Source of the DNA: Gammaproteobacteria bacterium
GTDB taxonomy: Bacteria; Pseudomonadota; Gammaproteobacteria; Methylococcales; Methylomonadaceae
Length of the DNA stretch: 9,391 nt
Direction: 5' to 3'
Assembly (NCBI GenBank): GCA_024511045.1
Contig: JANEMG010000067.1
Span: 1-9,391, forward strand
Both the position numbers and the translations under genes were made by a program. Below the pieces are notes generated by a model, which ran no database searches, had not been told where the DNA came from, and was given only the letters and a program-made list of their open reading frames with translations. Positions 1 to 5,798 of the stretch are shown here, in pieces. The number at the start of each line of letters is the position of its first letter. The stretch's first letter is position 1.

Positions 1-72
1 TTCGTTGATTTGTAATTGACCGCTTTTCATGTTCGCAAAACAAAAAATGGTATTTAATTACATTTCAACGAA
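1..72. repeat. Imperfect inverted repeat at left window edge
   Basis: Bases 1-17 and 56-72 are inverted copies that match at 15 of 17 positions (outer 8 bases TTCGTTGA / TCAACGAA exact), separated by 38 AT-rich bases. This could be a hairpin, the end of a small mobile element, or part of a longer palindrome cut by the window edge. No open frame of note crosses it. The arms are visible in the sequence; the function is unknown. Confidence 0.5.
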
Positions 73-120
73 CTACGTCAACTTTCTGTGCTTTTTGTCA
101 TGTACAGAGATTTGTTGCAG

Positions 121-242
121 GTAACTACTCACCCTTAATAAAACAAGCCCCTTATGGGTGGTCTGTGCAGGAAGTGTCTTTGGCAGGGATGTATTCACGG
201 CGTCTTCCAGAACAGACTACCCATAGGGGCCCGAGTAGTTAC
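121..242. mobile_element. MITE copy 1, IS66-like ends, 8-bp target duplication
   Basis: A 122-bp non-coding element bounded by perfect 10-bp inverted ends, GTAACTACTC and GAGTAGTTAC. The inverted similarity continues inwards after a small offset: GGGTGGTCTGT on the left faces ACAGACTACCC on the right, with one mismatch. The element is flanked by an exact 8-bp direct repeat, TGTTGCAG, at 113-120 and 243-250, which is what a transposition target duplication looks like. Ends starting GTAA with 8-bp duplications are typical of the IS66 family, so mobilisation in trans by an IS66-type transposase is inferred. It has no coding capacity. Most of its sequence recurs in the copy at 4499-4768; compared with that copy it lacks about 20 bases after the TTTGGCA segment and lacks the roughly 130-base central segment. 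Confidence 0.85.
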
Positions 243-327
243 TGTTGCAGTTGATCTTCTGTCCACACTTCCGCATGGCGACCCCGGTTCCATGCCTTAG
301 CCCAGGCAAAAGTAAAACTGATTACGT

Positions 328-500
328 ATGTTTTCCGAAACCCTGTGATTCTTTTCATCCCGACGACAGGAGGGATCTTGAGCGTTGCCACATTGCCATG
401 GCGCCCAGGATTTCTCCTGGCGTCGAAATGTCACTTTATTGCTCTTCCCGACAGCAGTGCAGCACCTGTTTTGTATCGATAAGCAGGGGATGACAGTCAT
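328..500 (-). repeat. Dispersed repeat copy A, split by a mini-element
   Basis: Read on the minus strand, bases 500 down to about 444 match 5690-5746 at roughly 46 of 56 positions (shared core CTTATC-ATACAAAACAG with small differences). Bases 352 down to 328 match the continuation of the other copy at about 5747-5773 (shared AGAAT-A-AGGGTTTC). The two halves are separated by about 90 bases holding an unrelated palindromic element (356-430). No frame is conserved between the two copies without stops, so I treat this as a non-coding or decayed repeat. Its parent element is not recognised. Confidence 0.55.
356..430. mobile_element. Palindromic mini-element inserted in repeat copy A
   Basis: Bases 356-384 and 402-430 are inverted copies matching at 22 of 29 positions, with consensus CATYYCGACGMCAGGAGRRA at the outer end. 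The right arm also folds on itself: CCAGGA (405-410), loop TTTC, TCCTGG (415-420). The arms resemble the abundant TCATTYCGACG-type palindromic repeats found between genes in many bacteria. It interrupts the dispersed repeat whose uninterrupted copy lies at 5690-5773, which is the main evidence that it inserted. Its exact ends and any target duplication cannot be fixed here; the flanks GTCGGGAAGA and GTCGGGATGA (minus strand) may be a degraded duplication. Confidence 0.55.
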
Positions 501-649
501 GATCCGACATGGATTGACCGCTGCTTTTCATTTTGGGAAATGGCTGAAGCTTGTGGGTAATCCCACCCTGCGCAAGACCTGCGCCATAAACTCTGCCTGC
601 CCTTCATCGGCTCTGTATGGCTTGCTGTTGATCGAGCAATCGATACTTG
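501..649. other. Non-coding downstream region of the GDSL gene
   Basis: No gene is supported here. Two small perfect stems lie side by side: TGCGC/GCGCA around 568-584, and GTGGG-TAAT-CCCAC at 553-566. They are downstream of the leftward operon's last stop codon and could help end its transcription, but neither is followed by a T tract on the minus strand, so a Rho-independent terminator is not claimed. Confidence 0.3.
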
Positions 650-1675
650 CTACCAAGGCATGGTAACGACAACTTCTGCCGCGCGCTGCGCCATGATGCC
701 ATGGACCGCTTTCGTAGGATGGATTCCGTCCCAGAACATATAGGTATCCGCCTTCTTGCAGACAAAGGGCGGCAGTTCAGGCGTGACACACGTGTCCGTT
801 GTATTGACAAGGCCAAATGCCGCAGGATCCGACAGGATTTCATCGAGCAGGCCGAAGAGATCCAGGGTCCTGATGTCGATTCCCGGCAAGCCAGCATTCA
901 GGTCGTTCTGGAGCTGCAGCAATCCTTCCTTGAAGGCCATGGTCAAAGCATTCGCTGCTGCAATCGCTCCTGGCAACTGCGCATTCAACTTCCGAACAGC
1001 CGGCGTGTTTCCCAGGGCCGGTACATTCAACAGCAATACGTTTCGCGCACCTTGGGCATAGAGTGTCTGGATCGTAAAGGCAATATTGGACAATGCCGTG
1101 TCGATGACAGGCAATGGATCCTGGCCCTGCGCCAATACAACCAGGGCATCGCGCACGTCATTGCCGCCCAGTTCAAAAGTCACCAAGGTACCAGGCGATG
1201 TTTCAGTAAAATCACTCAAATAGGCATCCAGTTGATCCAGCAGATTGAACCGGCAGGGGAAATCCCCGGCTCTCGCTCCTCCTGCGGCATAATTGCCGGC
1301 CTTGTCATTGTCATGGCGCAAAGCCGGCCGGACATACCCTGACCAGCCTTTACCCTGCGCCAGTTGTTCAACCCAGGTTGCACCATTGGTCACATGGTGT
1401 CCTCCCCTGGCATAAGTACCATCGGGTATATAAAAATCATCCAGCTGCTCGTAGGGCGGGACATTGGCCGGCGTCCCCAGATCACATCCGGCGGTGAACC
1501 CGAATTTGTCCGGGTTGGACAGCAGAACGAACGCATTGCCCGAATCGCTGAGACTGCCGCCAAAAGAGACGATTCTGTCGAACAATCTGTTTCCAGCCAC
1601 TGCATCCAAGGTGAAACACATCTGCAGCAGAAGCAAAACGCTGTTGATGATGGCTATCTGTTTATTGACTGTCAT
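650..1675 (-). CDS. Secreted GDSL/SGNH-family hydrolase (lipase/esterase-like)
   Basis: Predicted 341-residue exported ester hydrolase of the GDSL/SGNH class; the substrate (lipid, ester or polysaccharide acyl group) is unknown. Residues 1-27 form a signal peptide with a leucine-rich core and likely cleavage after AVA (25-27). Block I is SFGGSLSDSGN with nucleophile Ser41, but the usual Asp of GDSL is Gly40. Block II is NYAAGGARA (129-137, oxyanion Gly), block III is ELGGND with Asn172, and block V is FWDGIHP with Asp316 and His319, so the catalytic residues are all present. There is no autotransporter barrel, unlike longer relatives. The start at 1675 is preferred because AGGAGG lies 7 bases upstream; an in-frame ATG at 1711 would put 12 residues ahead of the signal peptide and has no such site. 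It is the last gene of the leftward operon, 64 bases after the cupin. It ends in TAG. Confidence 0.88.
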   Translation of the reverse strand: MTVNKQIAIINSVLLLLQMCFTLDAVAGNRLFDRIVSFGGSLSDSGNAFVLLSNPDKFGFTAGCDLGTPANVPPYEQLDDFYIPDGTYARGGHHVTNGATWVEQLAQGKGWSGYVRPALRHDNDKAGNYAAGGARAGDFPCRFNLLDQLDAYLSDFTETSPGTLVTFELGGNDVRDALVVLAQGQDPLPVIDTALSNIAFTIQTLYAQGARNVLLLNVPALGNTPAVRKLNAQLPGAIAAANALTMAFKEGLLQLQNDLNAGLPGIDIRTLDLFGLLDEILSDPAAFGLVNTTDTCVTPELPPFVCKKADTYMFWDGIHPTKAVHGIMAQRAAEVVVTMPW

Positions 1676-1680
1676 GGCTG

Positions 1681-1686
1681 ATCCTC
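1681..1686 (-). promoter_or_regulatory. Ribosome binding site deciding the GDSL start
   Basis: AGGAGG on the minus strand, 7 bases before the ATG at 1675. It selects this start over the upstream in-frame ATG at 1711 and places the signal peptide at the N-terminus. Confidence 0.75.
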
Positions 1687-1739
1687 CTGTGAATTGTGCT
1701 GTGAATCTCATGCGGGTTCGATGGCATTGTCAGTTTCAG

Positions 1740-2114
1740 TCAGGGATTCTCCTCGATATCTTCATACACCGCATTGGTGAACCGAGGGGTGCAAATGGCC
1801 AGGAACAGCAAATCTTCCTCGCCGATGTTGGTGATTCGTTGCCGGCACATCGCTGGTATGAGCACGATGTCGCCGGCACTGACCTCCTGCGGCGGCAACC
1901 TGCCAACCTCCACGAGACCCTTGCCAGCGATGATGTAGTAGCGTTCCACGGTGCCCTTGAGCCGATGCCAGCGCGTCGTTGTCCCGGGTGCCACTCTCGC
2001 TCTGGCGATCGATACGTCCGGGTCGTCAGGCGTGTTGGACAATTCCGTAATGTAGCACTTCTCGGACGTATAGAATTCATTGCCAATATTTTGTCGTTTG
2101 ATTGCTGCTTTCAT
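1740..2114 (-). CDS. Small single-domain cupin protein
   Basis: A 124-residue cupin of unknown substrate. The first cupin motif runs from about residue 44 to 66 (PGTTTRWHRLKG then TVERYYIIAGKG), giving His50 and Glu57 as possible metal ligands. The second part has GDIVLIPAMCRQRITNIG (81-98), where the usual ligand His is replaced by Gln/Arg, followed by DLLFLAICTPRF. The incomplete ligand set suggests either altered metal binding or a sensing/isomerase role rather than classical dioxygenase chemistry; this is inference. Its ATG at 2114 overlaps the pncB stop as ATGA, so translational coupling to the NAD salvage genes is likely. The length is normal for single-domain cupins and there is no signal peptide, so it is probably cytoplasmic. 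A link to nicotinate metabolism is suggested only by position. Confidence 0.85.
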   Translation of the reverse strand: MKAAIKRQNIGNEFYTSEKCYITELSNTPDDPDVSIARARVAPGTTTRWHRLKGTVERYYIIAGKGLVEVGRLPPQEVSAGDIVLIPAMCRQRITNIGEEDLLFLAICTPRFTNAVYEDIEENP

Positions 2115-3445
2115 TGGATTTTTCTGTCCACTACCTGCGCCAGTTCCTGCAGCTCCGGGGAAATCCGGACCGGATAGTCCGGAGGCTTCTGCAGACGACG
2201 CAAAGGTTCCGGAAGGCTTTGCAGCTGCTGCAGCGCGTAGTCTCTGCTGGCATCGAGAGCCGGCAGGGGCGACGTGAGCCGGCCGGCGTGCATCACTTGT
2301 TGCAGCAATGGCTGTCCTGCGCAGGGCGCCTCATGCACGGTCACGATATCCTCCAGCAGCAGTCCGTCCGGATCGCAGCGCCGATAGACCTGCTTGCGCC
2401 CCGGCCAAGTGGACTTGCCTTCCGAACGCTTGCGCCGGGCGATTCCGGCATATTCCTGCAGTTTGTAGGCGCAATCCAGATAGGGGGCATCGGCGGAAGT
2501 GTCCATGCGCGTGCCGATGCCGAAACCGTCGATGGGCGCCCGCTGCTGCCGCAGCTGTTGCAAAACATATTCATCGATGCTGCTGCTGGCAAAAATACCC
2601 ACCTGGTGCAGTCCGCCCCGGTCCAGGATGCGGCGCACCCGGTGCGCATGTTCGGCCAGATCACCGCTGTCGATGCGCACTGCCTTGATGGTTATGTGCT
2701 GCTCCCCGAGGATTGGCGCGATTTCCACCACTTGCCTGGCGCCCGCCTCGGTGTCATAGGTATCGATGAGCAAGACGACATTACCGGGGTTGGCATGGGC
2801 AAAATGCAGAAAGGCTTCCCGTTCACTGGCATGGGCCTGGATGAAAGAATGCGCCATGGTTCCATAGACGGGAATGCCGAACTGCTGCCCGGCAGCCACC
2901 GTTGCCGTCCCGCCGAAGCCCGCCAGGTAACTGGCTCTGGCCGCCAGCAGCCCCGTTTCACCGCCATGGGCCCGGCGGAAGCCGAAATCCACCAGCAGCC
3001 TGTCCGGAACGGTCAGCACCGAACGCGCCGCCTTGGAAGCGATCAGGGTCTGGAAATGCAGCAGATTGATGATCCGGCTTTCGACGAATTGCGCCTCGGG
3101 AAGGGGAGCGGTGATGCGCAGGATCGGTTCGTCGGGAAAAAATACCGTCCCCTCGGGCATGGCATGCACATCACCAGTGAAGCGCAGCCCGGCAAGCCGC
3201 TCGAGGAAGCCGCTGTCGAACTGGCCGGTCTCCGCCAGCCACTGCAATTCCTCCCGGGAAAAGTGCAGCTGCTGAAGATAGTCCAGTACCTGCTGCAGGC
3301 CTGCCGCCATCAGAAAGCCGCGGTCTTCGGGCAGCCGTCGGACAAAGAATTCGAACACGGCAGTTTCCTGCATGTTCTGCCGGTAGTAGCCCTGCAGCAT
3401 GGTCAGCTGATAGAGATCGGTCAACAGGGCGCTGCGGGCAATCAT
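2111..3445 (-). CDS. pncB: Nicotinate phosphoribosyltransferase
   Basis: A 444-residue enzyme converting nicotinate plus PRPP (with ATP) to nicotinate mononucleotide in the Preiss-Handler NAD salvage pathway; cytoplasmic. Family signatures in order are LLTDLYQLTMLQGYY (7-21), the N-terminal FEFFVRRLPEDRGF segment, DFGFRRAHGG (153-162), YGTMAHSFIQAH with His199 as the expected phosphorylated histidine, LLIDTYDTEAG (225-235), RIDSGDL (257-263) in the PRPP/phosphate-binding barrel, and FGIGTRM (308-314). The length fits the family. The start at 3445 overlaps the nicotinamidase stop as ATGA, and the family N-terminus begins right there. Extending the frame to 3607 would add 54 Arg/Cys-rich residues that are only the pncA sequence read in another frame. 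It is followed by the cupin, also with an ATGA overlap. Function is firmly supported; the exact subfamily is not. Confidence 0.96.
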   Translation of the reverse strand: MIARSALLTDLYQLTMLQGYYRQNMQETAVFEFFVRRLPEDRGFLMAAGLQQVLDYLQQLHFSREELQWLAETGQFDSGFLERLAGLRFTGDVHAMPEGTVFFPDEPILRITAPLPEAQFVESRIINLLHFQTLIASKAARSVLTVPDRLLVDFGFRRAHGGETGLLAARASYLAGFGGTATVAAGQQFGIPVYGTMAHSFIQAHASEREAFLHFAHANPGNVVLLIDTYDTEAGARQVVEIAPILGEQHITIKAVRIDSGDLAEHAHRVRRILDRGGLHQVGIFASSSIDEYVLQQLRQQRAPIDGFGIGTRMDTSADAPYLDCAYKLQEYAGIARRKRSEGKSTWPGRKQVYRRCDPDGLLLEDIVTVHEAPCAGQPLLQQVMHAGRLTSPLPALDASRDYALQQLQSLPEPLRRLQKPPDYPVRISPELQELAQVVDRKIQ

Positions 3446-4041
3446 GCGATCATTTCCCTTTCCAGCGGTATGGCGCCGCTGGCGATCATGTCCTGAATGG
3501 CGCGCTTTCCGGCATCGACATGGATGTTGACGGCGGCAATGGCATCCTGCAGCAAATAGACCTGGTAATGATGCTGCAAGGCATCCCTGACGCTGTGCAG
3601 AACGCAATAGTCCGTGGCCAGCCCACAGCAGAACAGGCGCCTGACGCCGTCTTCCTGCAGCTGCCGATGGAATCCCGGCGCGGAAAAAGCGGAATAGCCT
3701 TCTTCATCGGCGGCAATGCCCTTGGAGACGATTCGTGCCGTTTCGGGTACGGTCAGTGTGGACGGAAATTCGGCGCCATTCGATCCAGCGATGCAATGTT
3801 CCGGCCACTGTCCTCCCTGCCCGACGAAAGAACCATGCTCCGGCGGATGCCAGTCCCGGGTCAAATAGATGGGCAGTCGATGCTGCTGAAACTTGCTGAT
3901 ATAGGCATTGACCACGGGTATCAGCGAATCCCCGCCAGGAACGGCCAGGCTGCCGCCGGCCAGAAAGTCGTTCTGCAGGTCGATGATCAGCAGGGCATCG
4001 CCCTCTTCGAGATCGATGCGCCTGGTTTGATTAAGCTGCAT
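3442..4041 (-). CDS. pncA: Nicotinamidase (isochorismatase-like hydrolase)
   Basis: Deamidates nicotinamide to nicotinate and ammonia, feeding the next gene's product. Numbered from the ATG at 4041 (199 residues), the catalytic triad is Asp21 in LLIIDLQNDF, Lys107 in VSKGIAAD and Cys146 in GLATDYCV. Metal ligands fit Asp63 and His65 (TRDWHP) and His82 (WPEHC). The set is complete and points to PncA rather than a generic cysteine hydrolase. The start is uncertain: a TTG at 4056 directly adjoins the preceding stop codon and would add five residues, but neither site has a strong Shine-Dalgarno sequence. ATG is preferred on codon grounds. The stop overlaps the pncB start by 4 bases, so the two enzymes are probably made in step. 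Confidence 0.95.
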   Translation of the reverse strand: MQLNQTRRIDLEEGDALLIIDLQNDFLAGGSLAVPGGDSLIPVVNAYISKFQQHRLPIYLTRDWHPPEHGSFVGQGGQWPEHCIAGSNGAEFPSTLTVPETARIVSKGIAADEEGYSAFSAPGFHRQLQEDGVRRLFCCGLATDYCVLHSVRDALQHHYQVYLLQDAIAAVNIHVDAGKRAIQDMIASGAIPLEREMIA

Positions 4042-4056
4042 GCTCTCGACGGTCAA

Positions 4057-4437
4057 TCATTGCCCGGTAATTTTCACCAGCCAGCCATCCCTGCCCTTGC
4101 ATTTATTCGTCCCGATGCCTCGAATACTGATTCTTGCGGGTGTATCGCCAAGATCTGCCGGCAGTTTTCCGCTAACCAGAAAATTTGCCTGTTTTTTGTC
4201 AACTGTCACAGCCACCGGCTGTCCTTTTACGGTCACCTGCAGGGAATCCGGGCGTGTCGACCCTGACGCCAGGAAAGAAAATTCCGACTGCGGCCGCACT
4301 TCGGCCAGATGCGGCGGCTGGAATTACCAGAACCTGGGCGGCTTGCAGGCTTTCTTGCTGCTGCTGGTACCGTAGGCAGCGGCCTGGCCGGCATAACCCA
4401 TGAGACTGATCATCAACAGCATGGCAACTATGTTCAT
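4057..4437 (-). pseudogene. Small secreted protein gene with an in-frame TAA at codon 38
   Basis: A 127-codon frame starts at ATG 4437, behind GGAGGTG 4 bases away, and ends at TGA 4057-4059. The first 21 residues look like a signal peptide (hydrophobic MLLMISLMGYAG, then AAA as cleavage site), though without the usual N-terminal Lys/Arg. The mature part begins YGTSSSKKACKPPRFW and is then stopped by TAA at 4324-4326. The same frame resumes with FQPPHLAEVRPQSEFSFLAS and stays open for 88 more codons with good codon use, including DSLQVTVKGQPVAV and a C-terminal TNKCKGRDGWLVKITG. The cysteines at residues 31 and near 112 could pair. The downstream half alone has no start site or signal peptide. 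Most likely a recent nonsense mutation of a periplasmic protein; sequencing error or readthrough are alternatives. The family is not recognised. It is the first gene of the leftward operon. Confidence 0.72.
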
Positions 4438-4440
4438 CGG

Positions 4441-4447
4441 CACCTCC
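4441..4447 (-). promoter_or_regulatory. Ribosome binding site of the interrupted secreted protein
   Basis: GGAGGTG on the minus strand lies just upstream of the ATG at 4437. It shows that translation begins upstream of the in-frame TAA, and so that the 5' part of the interrupted gene is genuine. Confidence 0.6.
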
Positions 4448-4498
4448 GGTGTAAACTGCAGGGAAAGGAAAAATGTTAAAATCACTTCAGCTCAATTT

Positions 4499-4768
4499 GT
4501 AACTACTCACCCATAGTAAAAGAAGCCCCATGGGTGGTCTGTGGAGGAAGTGTCTTTGGCAAGGATGCCAAAGTCAAGCCTACAGGGATGTATACCGTTG
4601 GCAAATCATAATTTAGCAAAACAGTAGCACCAGAAAATGCCGTAAGCATTTGTTAATATGTGATATGTTTCTATTAGCCGGCTGTTTCTGGCTGCTAAAT
4701 TTTCAAGTGCGGAAAGTATATTTACGGCGCCTTCCGGAACAGACTACCCATAGAGCCCGAGTAGTTAC
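4499..4768. mobile_element. MITE copy 2, 270 bp, IS66-like ends, 8-bp target duplication
   Basis: It has the same perfect ends as copy 1 (GTAACTACTC and GAGTAGTTAC) and closely similar outer parts: left about 4499-4592, right about 4725-4768. It is flanked by an exact 8-bp direct repeat, CTCAATTT, at 4491-4498 and 4769-4776. Inside the left part is a hairpin, TTTGGCA-AGGA-TGCCAAA (4555-4572), which copy 1 lacks. About 130 AT-richer bases in the middle have no match in copy 1 and carry their own inverted arms, ATTTAGCA (4611-4618) with TGCTAAAT (4693-4700), and CCAGAAA with TTTCTGG. No protein is encoded. GTAA ends and 8-bp duplications point to the IS66 family (inference). It lies between two divergent transcription units, about 20 bases from the reductase start codon. 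Confidence 0.85.
4650..4677 (+). promoter_or_regulatory. Possible rightward promoter inside MITE copy 2
   Basis: TTGTTA (4650-4655) and TATTAG (4672-4677) are separated by 16 bases; each matches the sigma-70 consensus at 4 of 6 positions. In AT-rich DNA such pairs arise by chance. It is listed only because it points at the reductase gene, whose own promoter region has been displaced by the element. Confidence 0.2.
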
Positions 4769-4796
4769 CTCAATTTAACAACAGATCGCCACCGTG

Positions 4797-5639
4797 ATGC
4801 AAACCAGAAGCCTGCTGCGCCTTTATCCCTTCCCCGGCGAAGAAGTCGCCGTGCAGGGATTGTATCTCCAGCATCGACTTCATGAACTGGGCACGGCAGA
4901 CGCACCCTTCGTGTACGCCAATTTTCTCGCCAGCCTGGATGGCCGCATCGCACTGGAAGACATCGCGCTGGGGGAGACCTATATCCCCAAGCACCTGACC
5001 ACGCCATCCGATTTCAGGCTGTTCATGGAGCTGCATGCCCAGGCCGACTGCCTGATCACCCATGGCGGCTACCTGCGTTCACTAGGCGGGAAGCGGTTGG
5101 GCAACATCCTGCAGGTTGGCATCAGGCCGGAGCACGCCGACCTCGCCGAATGGCGCCGGCAAAACGGCCTCGCGCCGCAGCCGGCGGTGGTCATCGCCAG
5201 CGCCAGCCTGGATTTCCCGATGCACGACAGCCTGCAGCAGCACCGGCAGGAAGTCCTGATCGCCACGGGACGCATGGCCAACCCGAACCGCGTCAGCTAC
5301 TGGCAAAAGCAAGGCTACCAGGTGCTGATCACCGGCGAAGACCGTCTGGTGCATGGCAAACCGCTGATCGATGCGCTGAAAAACCGGGGTTACAAAAGCA
5401 TCTACCTGATCGCCGGACCGCACATGCTGGATACCATCGTCCGGGAAAGACAACTATCCAGGCTCTATCAGACCATTACCCATCAGTTGCTGGGGGGCAA
5501 GGATTTCCGCACCTTGCTGCCTGGCCCTCCGCTTGCCGAAGAGGGCAATCTTTTTCTCAAATCGCTTTACTACGAAACCGATGCACCTGTCGGCTCCGGG
5601 CAGTTTTTCACCCAGTTCGATCTGGATCCCGCGCATTGA
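4797..5639 (+). CDS. Stand-alone RibD C-terminal-domain reductase-like protein
   Basis: A 280-residue protein of the dihydrofolate-reductase-like RibD-C fold, the fold of the NADPH-dependent pyrimidine reductase of riboflavin synthesis. Supporting segments are FVYANFLASLDGRIAL (38-53), the ADCLITHGGYLRSLGG loop (83-98), the central strand VLITGEDRLVHG (176-187), YLIAGPHMLDTIV (203-215), where the Gly-containing turn fits nucleotide binding, and a C-terminal LLGGKDFRTLLPGP. There is no N-terminal deaminase domain, so it is not a bifunctional RibD. It may be a separate reductase of riboflavin synthesis or a paralogue with another substrate; the sequence does not decide this. A GTG at 4794 is an alternative start. 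No clear Shine-Dalgarno sequence precedes either start. MITE copy 2 with its duplication ends at 4776, so most of the leader comes from the element or from the 20 bases after it. Confidence 0.82.
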   Translation: MQTRSLLRLYPFPGEEVAVQGLYLQHRLHELGTADAPFVYANFLASLDGRIALEDIALGETYIPKHLTTPSDFRLFMELHAQADCLITHGGYLRSLGGKRLGNILQVGIRPEHADLAEWRRQNGLAPQPAVVIASASLDFPMHDSLQQHRQEVLIATGRMANPNRVSYWQKQGYQVLITGEDRLVHGKPLIDALKNRGYKSIYLIAGPHMLDTIVRERQLSRLYQTITHQLLGGKDFRTLLPGPPLAEEGNLFLKSLYYETDAPVGSGQFFTQFDLDPAH

Positions 5640-5689
5640 CGCTGTCCAGCAGGGGCCGCCAACTTGCAGGATCTTGCCGGGCCAGGACA

Positions 5690-5773
5690 TCACTGTCAAC
5701 CCATGCTTATCAATGCAAAACAGTTGCTGCGCTGGTGGCGGGAGGACAAGAATTATAGGGTTTCAGCAAAGCT
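5690..5773 (+). repeat. Dispersed repeat copy B, uninterrupted
   Basis: It matches the repeat at 328-500 in opposite orientation: about 82% identity over the first 56 bases (core CTTATCAATGCAAAACAG), then AGAATTATAGGGTTTC. It fills the gap between the convergent reductase and helical-protein genes. Translated on the plus strand it gives a short open stretch (LINAKQLLRWWREDKNYRV) whose equivalent in copy A contains a stop, so I cannot tell a decayed gene fragment from a non-coding repeat. Confidence 0.55.
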
Positions 5774-5798
5774 GAGGATCACAGGTAAGCAGGAATCA

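Noticed and set aside
328..500. A riboswitch or other structured leader RNA
   Set aside because: The stable CCAGGA/TCCTGG stem is explained by the inverted arms of the mini-element. No downstream gene is led by it, and no known riboswitch core was recognised.
245..666. Small open frames in the left region (both strands)
   Set aside because: They run through the repeat copy and the palindromic mini-element, have no ribosome binding site, and are not conserved between the two repeat copies.
647..1342. Plus-strand open frame of 231 codons opposite the GDSL hydrolase
   Set aside because: The Arg/Gln-rich translation has no recognisable motif, and the minus strand carries a complete catalytic set and a signal peptide.
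2102..3496. Plus-strand open frame of 464 codons
   Set aside because: It lies opposite pncB, whose family motifs are unmistakable. The plus-strand translation shows no domain and is a mirror of a GC-biased gene.
3446..3607. Longer pncB start at 3607
   Set aside because: The extra 54 residues are Arg/Cys-rich out-of-frame pncA sequence. The family N-terminus and an ATGA overlap sit at 3445.
4057..4299. An independent 80-residue gene starting at GTG 4299
   Set aside because: No ribosome binding site is present, and the frame continues upstream past one TAA to a signal peptide with a good GGAGGTG site, so it is the 3' part of an interrupted gene.
5640..5798. Two-way terminator between the convergent reductase and helical-protein genes
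   Set aside because: No GC-rich stem followed by a T tract was found on either strand. The gap is mostly filled by repeat copy B.
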